A DNA stretch of 64,000 nucleotides. It comes from Flavobacterium sp. UBA2787. GTDB lineage: Bacteria > Bacteroidota > Bacteroidia > Flavobacteriales > Flavobacteriaceae. The notes beneath the pieces were generated by a model, which was given only the letters and a program-made list of their open reading frames with translations, did no database searches and was not told where the DNA came from. Shown in pieces: positions 1-7,911 of the stretch; the first letter of the stretch is position 1, and each line of letters begins with the position of its first letter. Where the stretch lies: positions 310,245-374,244 of the forward strand of contig DEHZ01000010.1 in NCBI GenBank assembly GCA_002352205.1. Direction: 5' to 3'. A program made the position numbers and the translations under genes.

Positions 1-750
1 ATCCAAGAATACTTAAAAGGATTAAAGAATGTAGAAGATGAATTGGTGAATTTTTATTCAGAATCAATTGGAATCGATGAAAACACAATCCATTCACTTT
101 TAGCAAACGAAACATTTTTAAATGCTGAAGAAGCAAAAAATCTAGGCTTTGCAACATCACTTCAACCAGCACAATTAGCAGTAGCAAAATTACATAATGA
201 AAAAGAAAAAGAAACTTTAATGAACAAAGTGATGAACAAACTTGACAACATTTTAAATGTGTTGACAGGAAAAAAAGTAAAAGCTGAATTGGTAATCCAA
301 GATGCAACTGGAATCGATTTAGTATTTCCAAATTTAGAAAGTACAGATGAACCATTTATTGATGATGAAATGATGGTTGACGGTCAAAATGCAAATGGTG
401 AATACTTGTTACCAGATGGAAAAAAAATTACTGCTGAAAATGGAATCGTAACACAAATTGAAATTCCAACTGATGAACCAGTTGAAGGTGATGAACCAGA
501 ACAAACAGATGAACCAACCGATGCTTTAAATCAAGAAGAACAAAACAATGAAGATTCAATTGATGAATCAACTGAAATGATGTTAAAGGTTTTGGAAGAG
601 TTAACAGCCAAAGTAAATGATTTAGAAGCACAAAACAAAGCACTTGCAAAACAAATTGGAAGTGATTTTAAGGTTGAAAATACCAATCCAAATTCTGCAA
701 TCAAAGCAGTAAACAAAAATGAAAAAACATTCTCAATTAAGAGAAAATAA
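1..750 (+). CDS. Prohead protease with scaffold-like C-terminus (C-terminal part only)
   Basis: The reading frame is open at base 1, so the gene starts left of the window. The first visible ~55 residues contain LNAEEAKNLGFA, the segment that ends ClpP/S49-type head maturation proteases of tailed phages. After it comes an acidic, Glu/Asp-rich region of ~120 residues and a predicted coiled coil (LEELTAKVNDLEAQNK) near the C-terminus, which resembles an internal scaffold. A protease fused to a scaffold, placed directly before the capsid gene, fits head assembly. The catalytic residues are outside the window, so the ClpP versus S49 choice is open. The protease call rests on one short motif plus context. 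Confidence 0.7.
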   Translation: MQEYLKGLKNVEDELVNFYSESIGIDENTIHSLLANETFLNAEEAKNLGFATSLQPAQLAVAKLHNEKEKETLMNKVMNKLDNILNVLTGKKVKAELVIQDATGIDLVFPNLESTDEPFIDDEMMVDGQNANGEYLLPDGKKITAENGIVTQIEIPTDEPVEGDEPEQTDEPTDALNQEEQNNEDSIDESTEMMLKVLEELTAKVNDLEAQNKALAKQIGSDFKVENTNPNSAIKAVNKNEKTFSIKRK

Positions 751-782
751 TAACAATAAAAAAAAGCTAATGAAATAAATAA

Positions 783-1829
783 ATGGCAAATTTTAATTTC
801 GATAACGTAACGTTATCACCAAAAGAAGTAACTGAATTAAGCAAAGCAATATTTGAAACTGCTTTCGCAAACCCTGAACTTTCAAAAATGCACACCATTG
901 TTGAAGGTATCGATATGAAAACTCAAATTTTGATATTGGGTTCAATGGCAATGCAAGGTTTAGCATCTGGTGATAGCTGTGATGCACAAGATTCAGATGC
1001 TGGTATTGTGGCAACACAAAAATACTGGGAAAATAACAAAATTGAAGTAAGAATCCCTTACTGTGTTACTGACTTACCAGCCCTTTTAAAGGCTTTTGGT
1101 CAAAGAACAAACAAATATGATGTATCAGGAAGTGAAGAAATTCAATTCTTAGCATCAAGATTATTAGAAGCATTGGATGAAGCCATTCTTAGATTGACTT
1201 GGTTTGGTGATAAAGATGCACAAAATGTCGTTTCAGGTGGTACAATCACAAACGGTACTAACTTAGGTTACTTCAATTCAGTTGATGGTATTTGGAAACA
1301 AATTTTCGCTGGTGTAACTGCTGGTGATATTAAAAGAGCAACCATAGCTTCAAATACTGGAACTACTTTTTCAGCACAAGAATTAGCAAGTGGTGAAGCA
1401 CTTGTTGCAATGCGTAAAGTTTACAACCAATCAGATTCAAGATTGAAAAATCATCTTGATGGTATGTTTATCGTAACACAAACTGTTTATGATAACTTCT
1501 TAGATAAATTGGAAGATGCTGGTCTTAATGCTGTTGGTCAATTAGCTGTTAACGATGGTGTAATGACTTACAGAGGAAAAGAAATCGTTGTTGCTGATTT
1601 CTGGGATAGAAATATCACAGCTTATCAAACTAACGGTACAAAATATAACCTTCCAAACAGAATTGTTTACACAATCAAAGACAACATCCCAGTTGGTACA
1701 CTTGATTCAGGTGAATTCAAACAATTAGATGTATGGTATGATAAAACAGATAGAAAAGTTTATACAGAAAACATTTTCTCTTTAGATGCAAAAGTTCTTG
1801 AACCTTACTTCATTTCAGTAGCATACTAA
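783..1829 (+). CDS. Major capsid protein
   Basis: A 348-residue protein 32 nt after the protease/scaffold gene. It has no signal peptide or membrane segment. The length, the Ser/Thr/Ala-rich composition, the position after a protease-scaffold gene and the strong hairpin after it fit the major head protein of a siphovirus-like phage. The sequence looks like the capsid type seen in Bacteroidota prophages, which is divergent from classical HK97; an HK97 fold is inferred, not seen. Codon use is even and the gene is followed at once by a hairpin terminator at 1842-1866, as expected for a very highly expressed gene. Confidence 0.72.
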   Translation: MANFNFDNVTLSPKEVTELSKAIFETAFANPELSKMHTIVEGIDMKTQILILGSMAMQGLASGDSCDAQDSDAGIVATQKYWENNKIEVRIPYCVTDLPALLKAFGQRTNKYDVSGSEEIQFLASRLLEALDEAILRLTWFGDKDAQNVVSGGTITNGTNLGYFNSVDGIWKQIFAGVTAGDIKRATIASNTGTTFSAQELASGEALVAMRKVYNQSDSRLKNHLDGMFIVTQTVYDNFLDKLEDAGLNAVGQLAVNDGVMTYRGKEIVVADFWDRNITAYQTNGTKYNLPNRIVYTIKDNIPVGTLDSGEFKQLDVWYDKTDRKVYTENIFSLDAKVLEPYFISVAY

Positions 1830-1841
1830 AAAATACAAGTT

Positions 1842-1870
1842 TTGGGTGCTGGTAATAAGCACCCAAGATT
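1842..1870 (+). terminator. Hairpin after the capsid gene
   Basis: Perfect 9-bp stem, TTGGGTGCT (1842-1850) with AGCACCCAA (1858-1866), 7-nt loop, followed by GATTTTAAAT. The T-run is short, so it may attenuate rather than stop late transcription and so set the capsid-to-tail-protein ratio. Confidence 0.65.
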
Positions 1871-1894
1871 TTAAATAACATATAGATTAACATA

Positions 1895-1930
1895 TTAAAT
1901 ACAATGTCAGATTTAAATACAATGTCAGAT
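1895..1930 (+). repeat. 18-nt tandem duplication covering the start codon
   Basis: The unit TTAAATACAATGTCAGAT occurs twice with no gap (1895-1912 and 1913-1930). Each copy carries an ATG in the same frame (1904 and 1922), so the next gene has two start codons with identical upstream context. This looks like a recent replication-slippage duplication. Confidence 0.9.
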
Positions 1931-2503
1931 TGTTTAAAAAAATTAACTCAAAATATCACCTATGATTCTTGTACACCAGCATTAAGAGCTAAAACAGGAT
2001 TAGAAACAAAAGCAGTAATCATAAATCGTAGTGATTTAGATTTTACAGCTATTACAGAAAGCGGTGCAACCGTTACCAATCTTAGTTTAATGTCAGGTGC
2101 AACTGGGTATTCAATCAATTGGGTAAAACAATTAGGTAATACAGCATCAGCATACAGCGTAAATGATGGATTAGACACTTACAACCATTCATTTATTTGC
2201 CGTGTTTTTGGTCAATCAGCATCTGATGCTGAAATCATCAAAGAATTAGGTGAAGGTGAATTCCTAGTAGTAGTTGAAACTAAATTCAAAGGGGTTGACC
2301 AGAAAGACGCTTATAAGATTTTCGGACTTGAATCGGGTCTTAAAAAATCTGAAGGTACATTTTCATCAATTGAAAATGATGGTTCTTATGTGTTCACACT
2401 TTCAAGTGTTGAAGGCTTTGGTGAATCATATCCTTACAAAGTGTATTTGGAAACAGATTACACCACAACTAAAACAAAATTTGATGCATTATTTGCTTCA
2501 TAA
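1904..2503 (+). CDS. Probable major tail tube protein
   Basis: A 199-residue protein without signal or membrane segments. It sits directly after the capsid and before the portal. The C-terminal part (FGLESGLKKSEGT... IENDGSYVFTLSS) reads like the beta-sandwich structural proteins that follow the capsid in Bacteroidota phages. A major tail or head-decoration role is inferred from position and size. It may start at 1904 or at the duplicated in-frame ATG at 1922. The gene is followed by a promoter-terminator overlap at 2508-2570. Confidence 0.5.
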   Translation: MSDLNTMSDCLKKLTQNITYDSCTPALRAKTGLETKAVIINRSDLDFTAITESGATVTNLSLMSGATGYSINWVKQLGNTASAYSVNDGLDTYNHSFICRVFGQSASDAEIIKELGEGEFLVVVETKFKGVDQKDAYKIFGLESGLKKSEGTFSSIENDGSYVFTLSSVEGFGESYPYKVYLETDYTTTKTKFDALFAS

Positions 2504-2507
2504 ATAG

Positions 2508-2536
2508 TTTACAAAAGACCAATTATAAAGTATAAT
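2508..2536 (+). promoter_or_regulatory. Sigma70-consensus-like phage promoter P1 (TTTACA-N17-TATAAT)
   Basis: TTTACA at 2508-2513 and TATAAT at 2531-2536 with exactly 17 nt between them. A stretch of 34 nt starting at TTTACA is the same at 29 positions as the stretch at 7358. Bacteroidota housekeeping promoters instead use TAnnTTTG, so this is likely a phage-specific promoter. It would drive the gene at 2584 and the portal onward. Confidence 0.7.
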
Positions 2537-2537
2537 T

Positions 2538-2570
2538 AAAGGTAGATGGTATCAACTATCTACCTTTTTT
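2538..2570 (+). terminator. Terminator overlapping the P1 start site
   Basis: 10-bp stem AAAGGTAGAT (2538-2547) with ATCTACCTTT (2558-2567), then a run of T to 2570. It would stop transcripts coming from the capsid genes. The expected P1 start (about 2543) lies inside the left arm. Confidence 0.8.
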
Positions 2571-2583
2571 ATTTAAAAAAATT

Positions 2584-2961
2584 ATGGACAAAGAAAGATT
2601 AAAATATTTACTGGAATTACCCTTTGAAGTATTATCAAAAGATAAGGATTTAAAGAAGGAATTAACTGAATTCTACAAATTCATCTATGGGGTTAAAGTA
2701 TGTTCAAGTTGCAAAGATAAATTTCCAACTTATCATCAAAAATTATCAGTTGATGGATTAGAAAAATTAGAAATGAAATCCAACGGCAACTTCAAATTAA
2801 GAGACAACATAGGAGTTCTTCAAATCAATTTTGGTGAGGGTAAATTTATCTCACAACTTAATTGTGCTGATGAAATTTGTATTGAATTTTTAAAGGTAAA
2901 TCCAAATAGAATTTCACTTTTTTCCGATTTCCCAGAAAATTGGAAAGAACTAATAAAATAA
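2584..2961 (+). CDS. Hypothetical Cys-containing phage protein
   Basis: A 125-residue protein of unknown function between the tail-like protein and the portal. It has two Cys pairs, CSSC near residue 40 and CADEIC near residue 100, that could bind a metal ion. It is not a recognisable HNH nuclease because the His/Asn pattern is missing. No signal peptide or membrane segment is seen. It is the first gene behind promoter P1 and is followed 23 nt later by the portal. Confidence 0.6.
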   Translation: MDKERLKYLLELPFEVLSKDKDLKKELTEFYKFIYGVKVCSSCKDKFPTYHQKLSVDGLEKLEMKSNGNFKLRDNIGVLQINFGEGKFISQLNCADEICIEFLKVNPNRISLFSDFPENWKELIK

Positions 2962-2984
2962 CGTGAAGTTGATGAAAACACAAA

Positions 2985-4139
2985 ATGAGAATAAAGCTTA
3001 TCGATGTCGATAACAGACTAAAAATAAAATTTAATGAAGTTGATGGAATTTGGAATTGGGGTGATGATAATTGTTATCCTTCACTTGTTAAATCAATCAT
3101 CAATTCATCACCAACAGCAAAGCAATGTGTTTCGCTAAATGCAAAGTATGCAACGGGAAAAGGCTTTGAATTTGCAAAGGATATTACAAACAAAAGCGAT
3201 TTAATCGTAAACAAAAGAGGGTTAACAATTAATCAGCTTTTAAGAATGGTTAATCAAGAATTTGCATATTACAATAACGTATTTCTTCACATCAATTACA
3301 ATTCATTATTTGAAGTTACATCAGTACAATTACTGCCAGCAACGGATGTGAGAATTGCAAAAACTGATTCAAATAACTACAACGGTAAATACAAGGTTTA
3401 CAATAATTGGGATGGTTCAAAATCAAAGAAACATTCAAAGAATGATTATGATGTAATTGATAGATTCAACCCAAACCCTGAAATTATCCAAGCACAAGTT
3501 GATGCTTGTGGTGGTGTTTGGTCAAAGTACAAAGGTCAAATCTTACATATCAATTCAGATTTTTCAGAATTGTATTCACTTTCGGATGTTGATTCTGTTT
3601 TAGCAGATGCGGATTCAGAATTTAAAGCACAAGAATTTAGAAATGATTCACTTAGAAAAGGATTTGCTGGTAATAAAATTATAGTAACCAAACCATTTCA
3701 AGGTGGTGAAGAAGAAGCAGATGAATTTCAAGAAACACTAACTGATTTACGTGGTACATCAGGAATTTTAATGTTGGAAGCAACTGGTGAAACGGATGAT
3801 TTAAGCAAAGAAATATTTATCCAAAATTTGGAATCAAATATTGATTCCAAAACATTTCAAGTTGATGAATTAAGTGCTGAAAAAAACATCTTAAAAGCCT
3901 TTGGAGTTCCATCAATTTTAGTGAACCAAGATTCAGATTCAGTATTTGGAAATTCTGGTGAACTATTAAAAGAAGCTAAGAAAACCCTTTGGGAAAATAG
4001 GGAAGAAGAACGTGAAATAATTGTTGATGCATTTCAACAAATCTTTTCAAGATTCCACAAACCCCTAAACCCAGAAAATAATTGGAATATCATTCCAATC
4101 CTAGAAAAAGAAGTATCAAGTGAAAATAATATCGGTTAA
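2985..4139 (+). CDS. Phage portal protein
   Basis: A 384-residue protein that reads as a portal, the dodecameric ring at the capsid vertex through which DNA is packaged. Support is the N-terminal NWGDDNCYPSLV segment (cf. portal proteins acting on a supplied cell/peptide context), the long helical middle with RKGFAGNK, and the C-terminal stretch AFGVPSILVNQ followed by LLKEAKKTLWENREEE. Such segments are typical of portals of Bacteroidota siphoviruses. The protein is at the short end for portals (usual range about 400-550). The next gene starts inside its last 20 nt. Confidence 0.75.
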   Translation: MRIKLIDVDNRLKIKFNEVDGIWNWGDDNCYPSLVKSIINSSPTAKQCVSLNAKYATGKGFEFAKDITNKSDLIVNKRGLTINQLLRMVNQEFAYYNNVFLHINYNSLFEVTSVQLLPATDVRIAKTDSNNYNGKYKVYNNWDGSKSKKHSKNDYDVIDRFNPNPEIIQAQVDACGGVWSKYKGQILHINSDFSELYSLSDVDSVLADADSEFKAQEFRNDSLRKGFAGNKIIVTKPFQGGEEEADEFQETLTDLRGTSGILMLEATGETDDLSKEIFIQNLESNIDSKTFQVDELSAEKNILKAFGVPSILVNQDSDSVFGNSGELLKEAKKTLWENREEEREIIVDAFQQIFSRFHKPLNPENNWNIIPILEKEVSSENNIG

Positions 4140-4626
4140 TGAATTCAAATCTTTTAAAGATGTTGGGAAAAATAAAGTTGATGAAGATAAGATAAATCAA
4201 ATCATTGATGAAGCCCAAATTACTGAATTGAAAGAAGTACTGGGAAATGATTTCTATTTTGATGTATTAAACAATTTAGATAATCCAGATTACCAAGTTT
4301 TATTGTCGGGTGGTTCATTTACATCAAACGGCATAAACTACCATCAAGAAGGGTTAAAATCACTTTTAGCTGATTATGTAATGGCAAAGTTTGTCATTCA
4401 AAGCAACATCAATTTTACACCGTTTGGTTCAGTAACCAAAGTACATAATGACAGCCAACCAGTAGAAAGAAATTCATTGAAAGATATGAGTACACAACAA
4501 TTCCAATATGCTTCAGCAAAATGGGAAATCATTGAAATGTATTTGAATTCTGAATCCTTCACAAACTGGAAAAATAACAATTGCACTTCTTCAACCAATA
4601 GAAGATACAAATTCAGAACGTTTTAA
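4120..4626 (+). CDS. Head-tail connector-like protein (DUF6712-type)
   Basis: A 168-residue protein starting with GTG inside the portal gene, which suggests translational coupling. The N-terminal INQIIDEAQITELKEVLG followed by FYFDVL matches the pattern of DUF6712/gp6-like head completion proteins common in Bacteroidota phages, which close the head and bind the tail. Position directly after the portal supports this. No catalytic motif. The assignment is by pattern and position only. Confidence 0.6.
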   Translation: MKIISVNEFKSFKDVGKNKVDEDKINQIIDEAQITELKEVLGNDFYFDVLNNLDNPDYQVLLSGGSFTSNGINYHQEGLKSLLADYVMAKFVIQSNINFTPFGSVTKVHNDSQPVERNSLKDMSTQQFQYASAKWEIIEMYLNSESFTNWKNNNCTSSTNRRYKFRTF

Positions 4627-6284
4627 TGGTATTAATCAATACATTCAGTAGCAATTTATTTACATTTAATGGGGTTAGATTGGTTAGAAACTTTATCCCA
4701 TTGAAAGCGGGTTCAGCTTCAATTACCATCATAAACGCTTATGATAGTAAATATCAGTTAATGGGTTCAACCCACTATTCTAATATTTCAGTAAATGGTG
4801 AAGTATTTGGCAATCAAACCGATTTGATGAATGCGTTATCACCAATCCTTTTTGTTAAGCAAACAGCAGAAAATTCATTTTCTGGAAACTATAATGATTT
4901 GGCTGGGATTCCATCAGAATTTAACCCATCACCACATACCCACGAAATTGAAGACATAAATGGTTTAGATACACTTTTAAATCCAACTTTAGATTCAGTT
5001 TTAATAAACGGTAATATTTCAAATGAAGATGCTTACATCAATTCACTTTATATTAAAGATTTAGGGGCATCAGGTTATGCAAATATTAATTTTAATACTG
5101 GTGCTTTTTATGTTCAAGATTCAGGTTCATTTTATCAATTTATTTGTGATGGTGGTGTTGGAGCTTTAGCAGTTGGAAGAAATTCAGATAACGTTTATTT
5201 TAGTATAAAATCAGATTTATTAACCGCATCAAGAGAATTATTCATTCCAAATGAAAGTGGAATTATTGCAACTCGTCAATGGGTTTCAGCAAACACAATT
5301 ACACCAACATTACAACAAGTATTAAATACTGGTGATTTTGCAACAGGTAGTAACATTATTTTATCAGATGGATTCAACAAAACAGCAGTATTTGGTGGTG
5401 ATGAAATAAGATTAGTTGATGCTTCAACCAACGAAACTTTGTATCTGCACTATAACAATATTCAATTTCTTGGTGAAACTGGAATAACTGATTTAGTATT
5501 TGAAAATCCAACTTCATCAAACGTATTAACGTTTCCTGATAAAACTGGTACACTAGCAACATTGGATGATATTGGTGGTGGTTTAGAATCTTTATCTGGT
5601 GATGGTGTGGATAATACAGACCCTTTAAATCCTGTAATGACTTATCCAACACCAGATGAAATTGGTGCTGAAAATGCATTGGGATTTACACCAGAAGATG
5701 TAAACAATAAAGCAGTTGATTTTTCCATAGTTGATGATACACTTTATCCATCGGTACAAGCTGTTAAAACAGAATTGGATTTGAAAGCTGATAAGCTTAA
5801 TTCGTCAACAGTAATAATATCAAAATCAAATAGTTCTGGTATTGGTATTTCTTCAAGTGCAACAAGTGAAACAGTTCTATATTCATTTTTAATTTCTGGT
5901 GGTACTTTTTCAGTAGGTGATTTTTTCAAATTTAGAATAGGAGCTGAAAAAGATGGAACAGTTTCAAATGCAACTTACAGAGTTCGAGTAGGTGTAAATG
6001 GAGATACAAGTGATAATTTACTTGCAACTTGTGTTATTGGTGCAAATAACAGTAGATACACAGCTTTTGAAAGACAAAATATATATTTTAATTCATCTTC
6101 AACACTAAGAGCTTTTGCACCAGCAACTACTACCACCACGGATATTACAAGTGGTAATCCCGCAAGTGATGTAAGTTGTAACCCATCAAATAATTTTTAT
6201 ATAAGTATAACAGCACAATTAACATCAACCGATTTTTCTTGTAAAATGACAACATTAGAATTAGCAAGAACCAAAACTTTTTAA
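4626..6284 (+). CDS. Tail fibre-like structural protein
   Basis: A 552-residue, Ser/Thr/Asn-rich beta protein. It has the phage-fibre segment HTHEIEDINGLDTLL near residue 100 and two fibre-type repeats, FIPNESGIIATRQW (about 205) and FPDKTGTLATLDD (about 305). The passage GAENALGFTPEDVNNK at about 345 is also typical of fibre shafts. The C-terminal ~150 residues form a different, probably receptor-binding, beta domain. Its place between connector and terminase genes is unusual for a fibre. Likely role: host recognition at the tail tip. It starts on the last base of the previous stop (ATG overlap). Confidence 0.65.
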   Translation: MVLINTFSSNLFTFNGVRLVRNFIPLKAGSASITIINAYDSKYQLMGSTHYSNISVNGEVFGNQTDLMNALSPILFVKQTAENSFSGNYNDLAGIPSEFNPSPHTHEIEDINGLDTLLNPTLDSVLINGNISNEDAYINSLYIKDLGASGYANINFNTGAFYVQDSGSFYQFICDGGVGALAVGRNSDNVYFSIKSDLLTASRELFIPNESGIIATRQWVSANTITPTLQQVLNTGDFATGSNIILSDGFNKTAVFGGDEIRLVDASTNETLYLHYNNIQFLGETGITDLVFENPTSSNVLTFPDKTGTLATLDDIGGGLESLSGDGVDNTDPLNPVMTYPTPDEIGAENALGFTPEDVNNKAVDFSIVDDTLYPSVQAVKTELDLKADKLNSSTVIISKSNSSGIGISSSATSETVLYSFLISGGTFSVGDFFKFRIGAEKDGTVSNATYRVRVGVNGDTSDNLLATCVIGANNSRYTAFERQNIYFNSSSTLRAFAPATTTTTDITSGNPASDVSCNPSNNFYISITAQLTSTDFSCKMTTLELARTKTF

Positions 6285-6285
6285 T

Positions 6286-6693
6286 ATGTATTATAAAATA
6301 GATATAAATGGCTTTTACTTGGGTATAAAGTCAGAAGAACTACCTGAAAATTGGTTATTCAATACAACGATTGATTTACCAAATAATTTAATTAAACCTA
6401 GAATATTAAATAATGTTTGGGTTGAAACTTATGTTGAAAAATTCGAAGTACCAGTTGAAGTGCCATTATGGAGAGTTAAAATAATTTTACACGAATTGGA
6501 TTTATATGATGCTGTTATAATAGCAATGAATTCATTGGAAGAACCAATTAAAACAAGGGTAAATTTCATCTGGGAGTATGGATATACGGTTGACCGTAAT
6601 AGTCAAACTGTAATGTTTATTGGTCAAGTTTTGAACTTGACAGAAAACCAAATTGACCAAATTTTTATAAATGCTAATGCAATTCAACTATAA
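6286..6693 (+). CDS. Hypothetical protein, possible fibre partner
   Basis: A 135-residue protein starting 1 nt after the fibre stop. No known domain is recognised. The N-terminal MYYKIDINGFYLG and the tight coupling to the fibre gene recall small fibre-assembly or fibre-cap proteins, but this is inference from position. No signal peptide and no membrane segment. Confidence 0.55.
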   Translation: MYYKIDINGFYLGIKSEELPENWLFNTTIDLPNNLIKPRILNNVWVETYVEKFEVPVEVPLWRVKIILHELDLYDAVIIAMNSLEEPIKTRVNFIWEYGYTVDRNSQTVMFIGQVLNLTENQIDQIFINANAIQL

Positions 6694-6701
6694 ACTTAAA
6701 T

Positions 6702-6965
6702 ATGAACAAAATACTAAATAACAAACATTTTAAAACCATCCTTCACATCATATTTGGTGTTGGGTTCGGTTATCTTCTTACACTCACATTCTATGGAATT
6801 TCTTTTGCTATTCAACTATTCTTAACAGTCTTTGTTGTTGGTGGTTTATCAATTTTCTGGAAATGGCTAATGAAAGCATTTAAAGGAACTGATTTCAAAT
6901 ATCAAGATGTTCTAAAAGCTGTAATCCCAGCAATAATTGTGGTGATACTATCCCACTTTTTATAA
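6702..6965 (+). CDS. Small membrane protein, possible holin or antiholin
   Basis: An 87-residue protein with three hydrophobic segments (about residues 12-32, 33-50 and 68-86), a short polar N-terminus and a basic loop (KAFKGTDFK). It lies 9 nt after the preceding gene and 29 nt before a second membrane protein of holin type. Two adjacent small membrane proteins suggest a lysis cassette, but no endolysin is beside them. Confidence 0.5.
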   Translation: MNKILNNKHFKTILHIIFGVGFGYLLTLTFYGISFAIQLFLTVFVVGGLSIFWKWLMKAFKGTDFKYQDVLKAVIPAIIVVILSHFL

Positions 6966-6994
6966 TAACAATAAACAGTTTTATTGATTAAAAA

Positions 6995-7333
6995 ATGAAA
7001 ACAAATCCAATGACAATATTAACCCTTTTATTACAATTTTTAGATGCATTAGGCATCAAGACTGCGATTTTTATCGCTGGTTTAGCTGGTGGTTTAACAT
7101 CACTTCACAAAAAAAGCAAACTCAAATGGTGGCAAAGATTCCTATCAATCTTTGGTGGTGGTTTTACAGCAAATTATTTAACACCAATGGTTGCTGAATG
7201 GATTAACTTTTCTGAAAATGCACATTATGGACTGGCTTTTATGTTAGGGTACGGTGGACTTACAGGGGTTGAAATGCTTTGGTTAAGACTAAATAGGAAA
7301 ATTGAAAAAACAGTTGAAGAAGACCAAGAATAA
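6995..7333 (+). CDS. Putative phage holin
   Basis: A 112-residue protein with three membrane segments (about residues 8-32, 46-68 and 75-97) separated by a basic loop (LHKKSKLKWWQRF), and a charged C-terminal tail (RKIEKTVEEDQE). This layout matches small holins annotated in Bacteroidota prophages. Holins open the inner membrane so that the lysin can reach the wall. A terminator overlaps the stop codon. No lysin gene was found in the window. Confidence 0.55.
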   Translation: MKTNPMTILTLLLQFLDALGIKTAIFIAGLAGGLTSLHKKSKLKWWQRFLSIFGGGFTANYLTPMVAEWINFSENAHYGLAFMLGYGGLTGVEMLWLRLNRKIEKTVEEDQE

Positions 7334-7347
7334 ATTGGTCTTTTTTT
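7320..7347 (+). terminator. Rho-independent terminator after the holin
   Basis: AAGACCAA (7320-7327) pairs with TTGGTCTT (7335-7342) across a 7-nt loop that contains the stop codon, and a T-run follows. Promoter P2 comes 11 nt later. Confidence 0.8.
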
Positions 7348-7357
7348 ATGCTAATAC

Positions 7358-7386
7358 TTTACAAAAAGCCATTTGCAAAGTATAAT
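7358..7386 (+). promoter_or_regulatory. Sigma70-consensus-like phage promoter P2 (TTTACA-N17-TATAAT)
   Basis: TTTACA at 7358-7363, 17-nt spacer, TATAAT at 7381-7386, followed by TAAAG as in P1. It is the second copy of a shared 34-nt promoter block. It lies directly after a terminator and 7 nt before the small terminase gene, whose leader would be only a few bases long or absent. Confidence 0.72.
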
Positions 7387-7392
7387 TAAAGT

Positions 7393-7911
7393 ATGAAAAA
7401 ATTAGGAAGACCCTTTAAACAAGATAACTGGATAAAAGAATTGGAAAATGTTTTGAACAATGAAAACATCCTTTTCTTATCTGACAGCGACCTTGTTTTT
7501 TTAGTTAATAAAAATCTTGATGAAGCAGATAGAATTTGCAAATCAACCTTTGAAAAATGGAAAGCTGGTAAACATCATAAAGATGATGTTGCTGGTGAAA
7601 AATTTATTGAATTAGTACACCACGCCCTTATCAAACAAAAACAATTTCTATCAAAGAAAATGATTGATGATGATAAGAATTGGCAAAGGTACGCTTGGAT
7701 AATGGAAAGAAAATTTGCTGAATGGAATCTTAAAAGAATTTCTGAAAATATCAACAGAAATGAACAATCTGCAATTATCCAAATCACAGCATCAACAGAT
7801 GAACAAGCCAAACTGATTGACAATATCATAAACATAGATTTTGAAGAAATCAAACCAATTAGAATACCAATTTCTTCAGATGATAACAAAGATGAAAATT
7901 ATGATTTTTAA
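7393..7911 (+). CDS. Terminase small subunit-like protein
   Basis: A 172-residue protein directly before the large terminase, with the stop and start codons overlapping. The N-terminal KKLGRPFK and the middle segment WQRYAWIMERKFAEWNLK fit small terminase subunits, which bind the packaging site and hand DNA to the large subunit. There is no clear helix-turn-helix motif by eye. The ATG lies 7 nt after the P2 -10 box, so a leaderless or near-leaderless message is possible. Confidence 0.68.
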   Translation: MKKLGRPFKQDNWIKELENVLNNENILFLSDSDLVFLVNKNLDEADRICKSTFEKWKAGKHHKDDVAGEKFIELVHHALIKQKQFLSKKMIDDDKNWQRYAWIMERKFAEWNLKRISENINRNEQSAIIQITASTDEQAKLIDNIINIDFEEIKPIRIPISSDDNKDENYDF

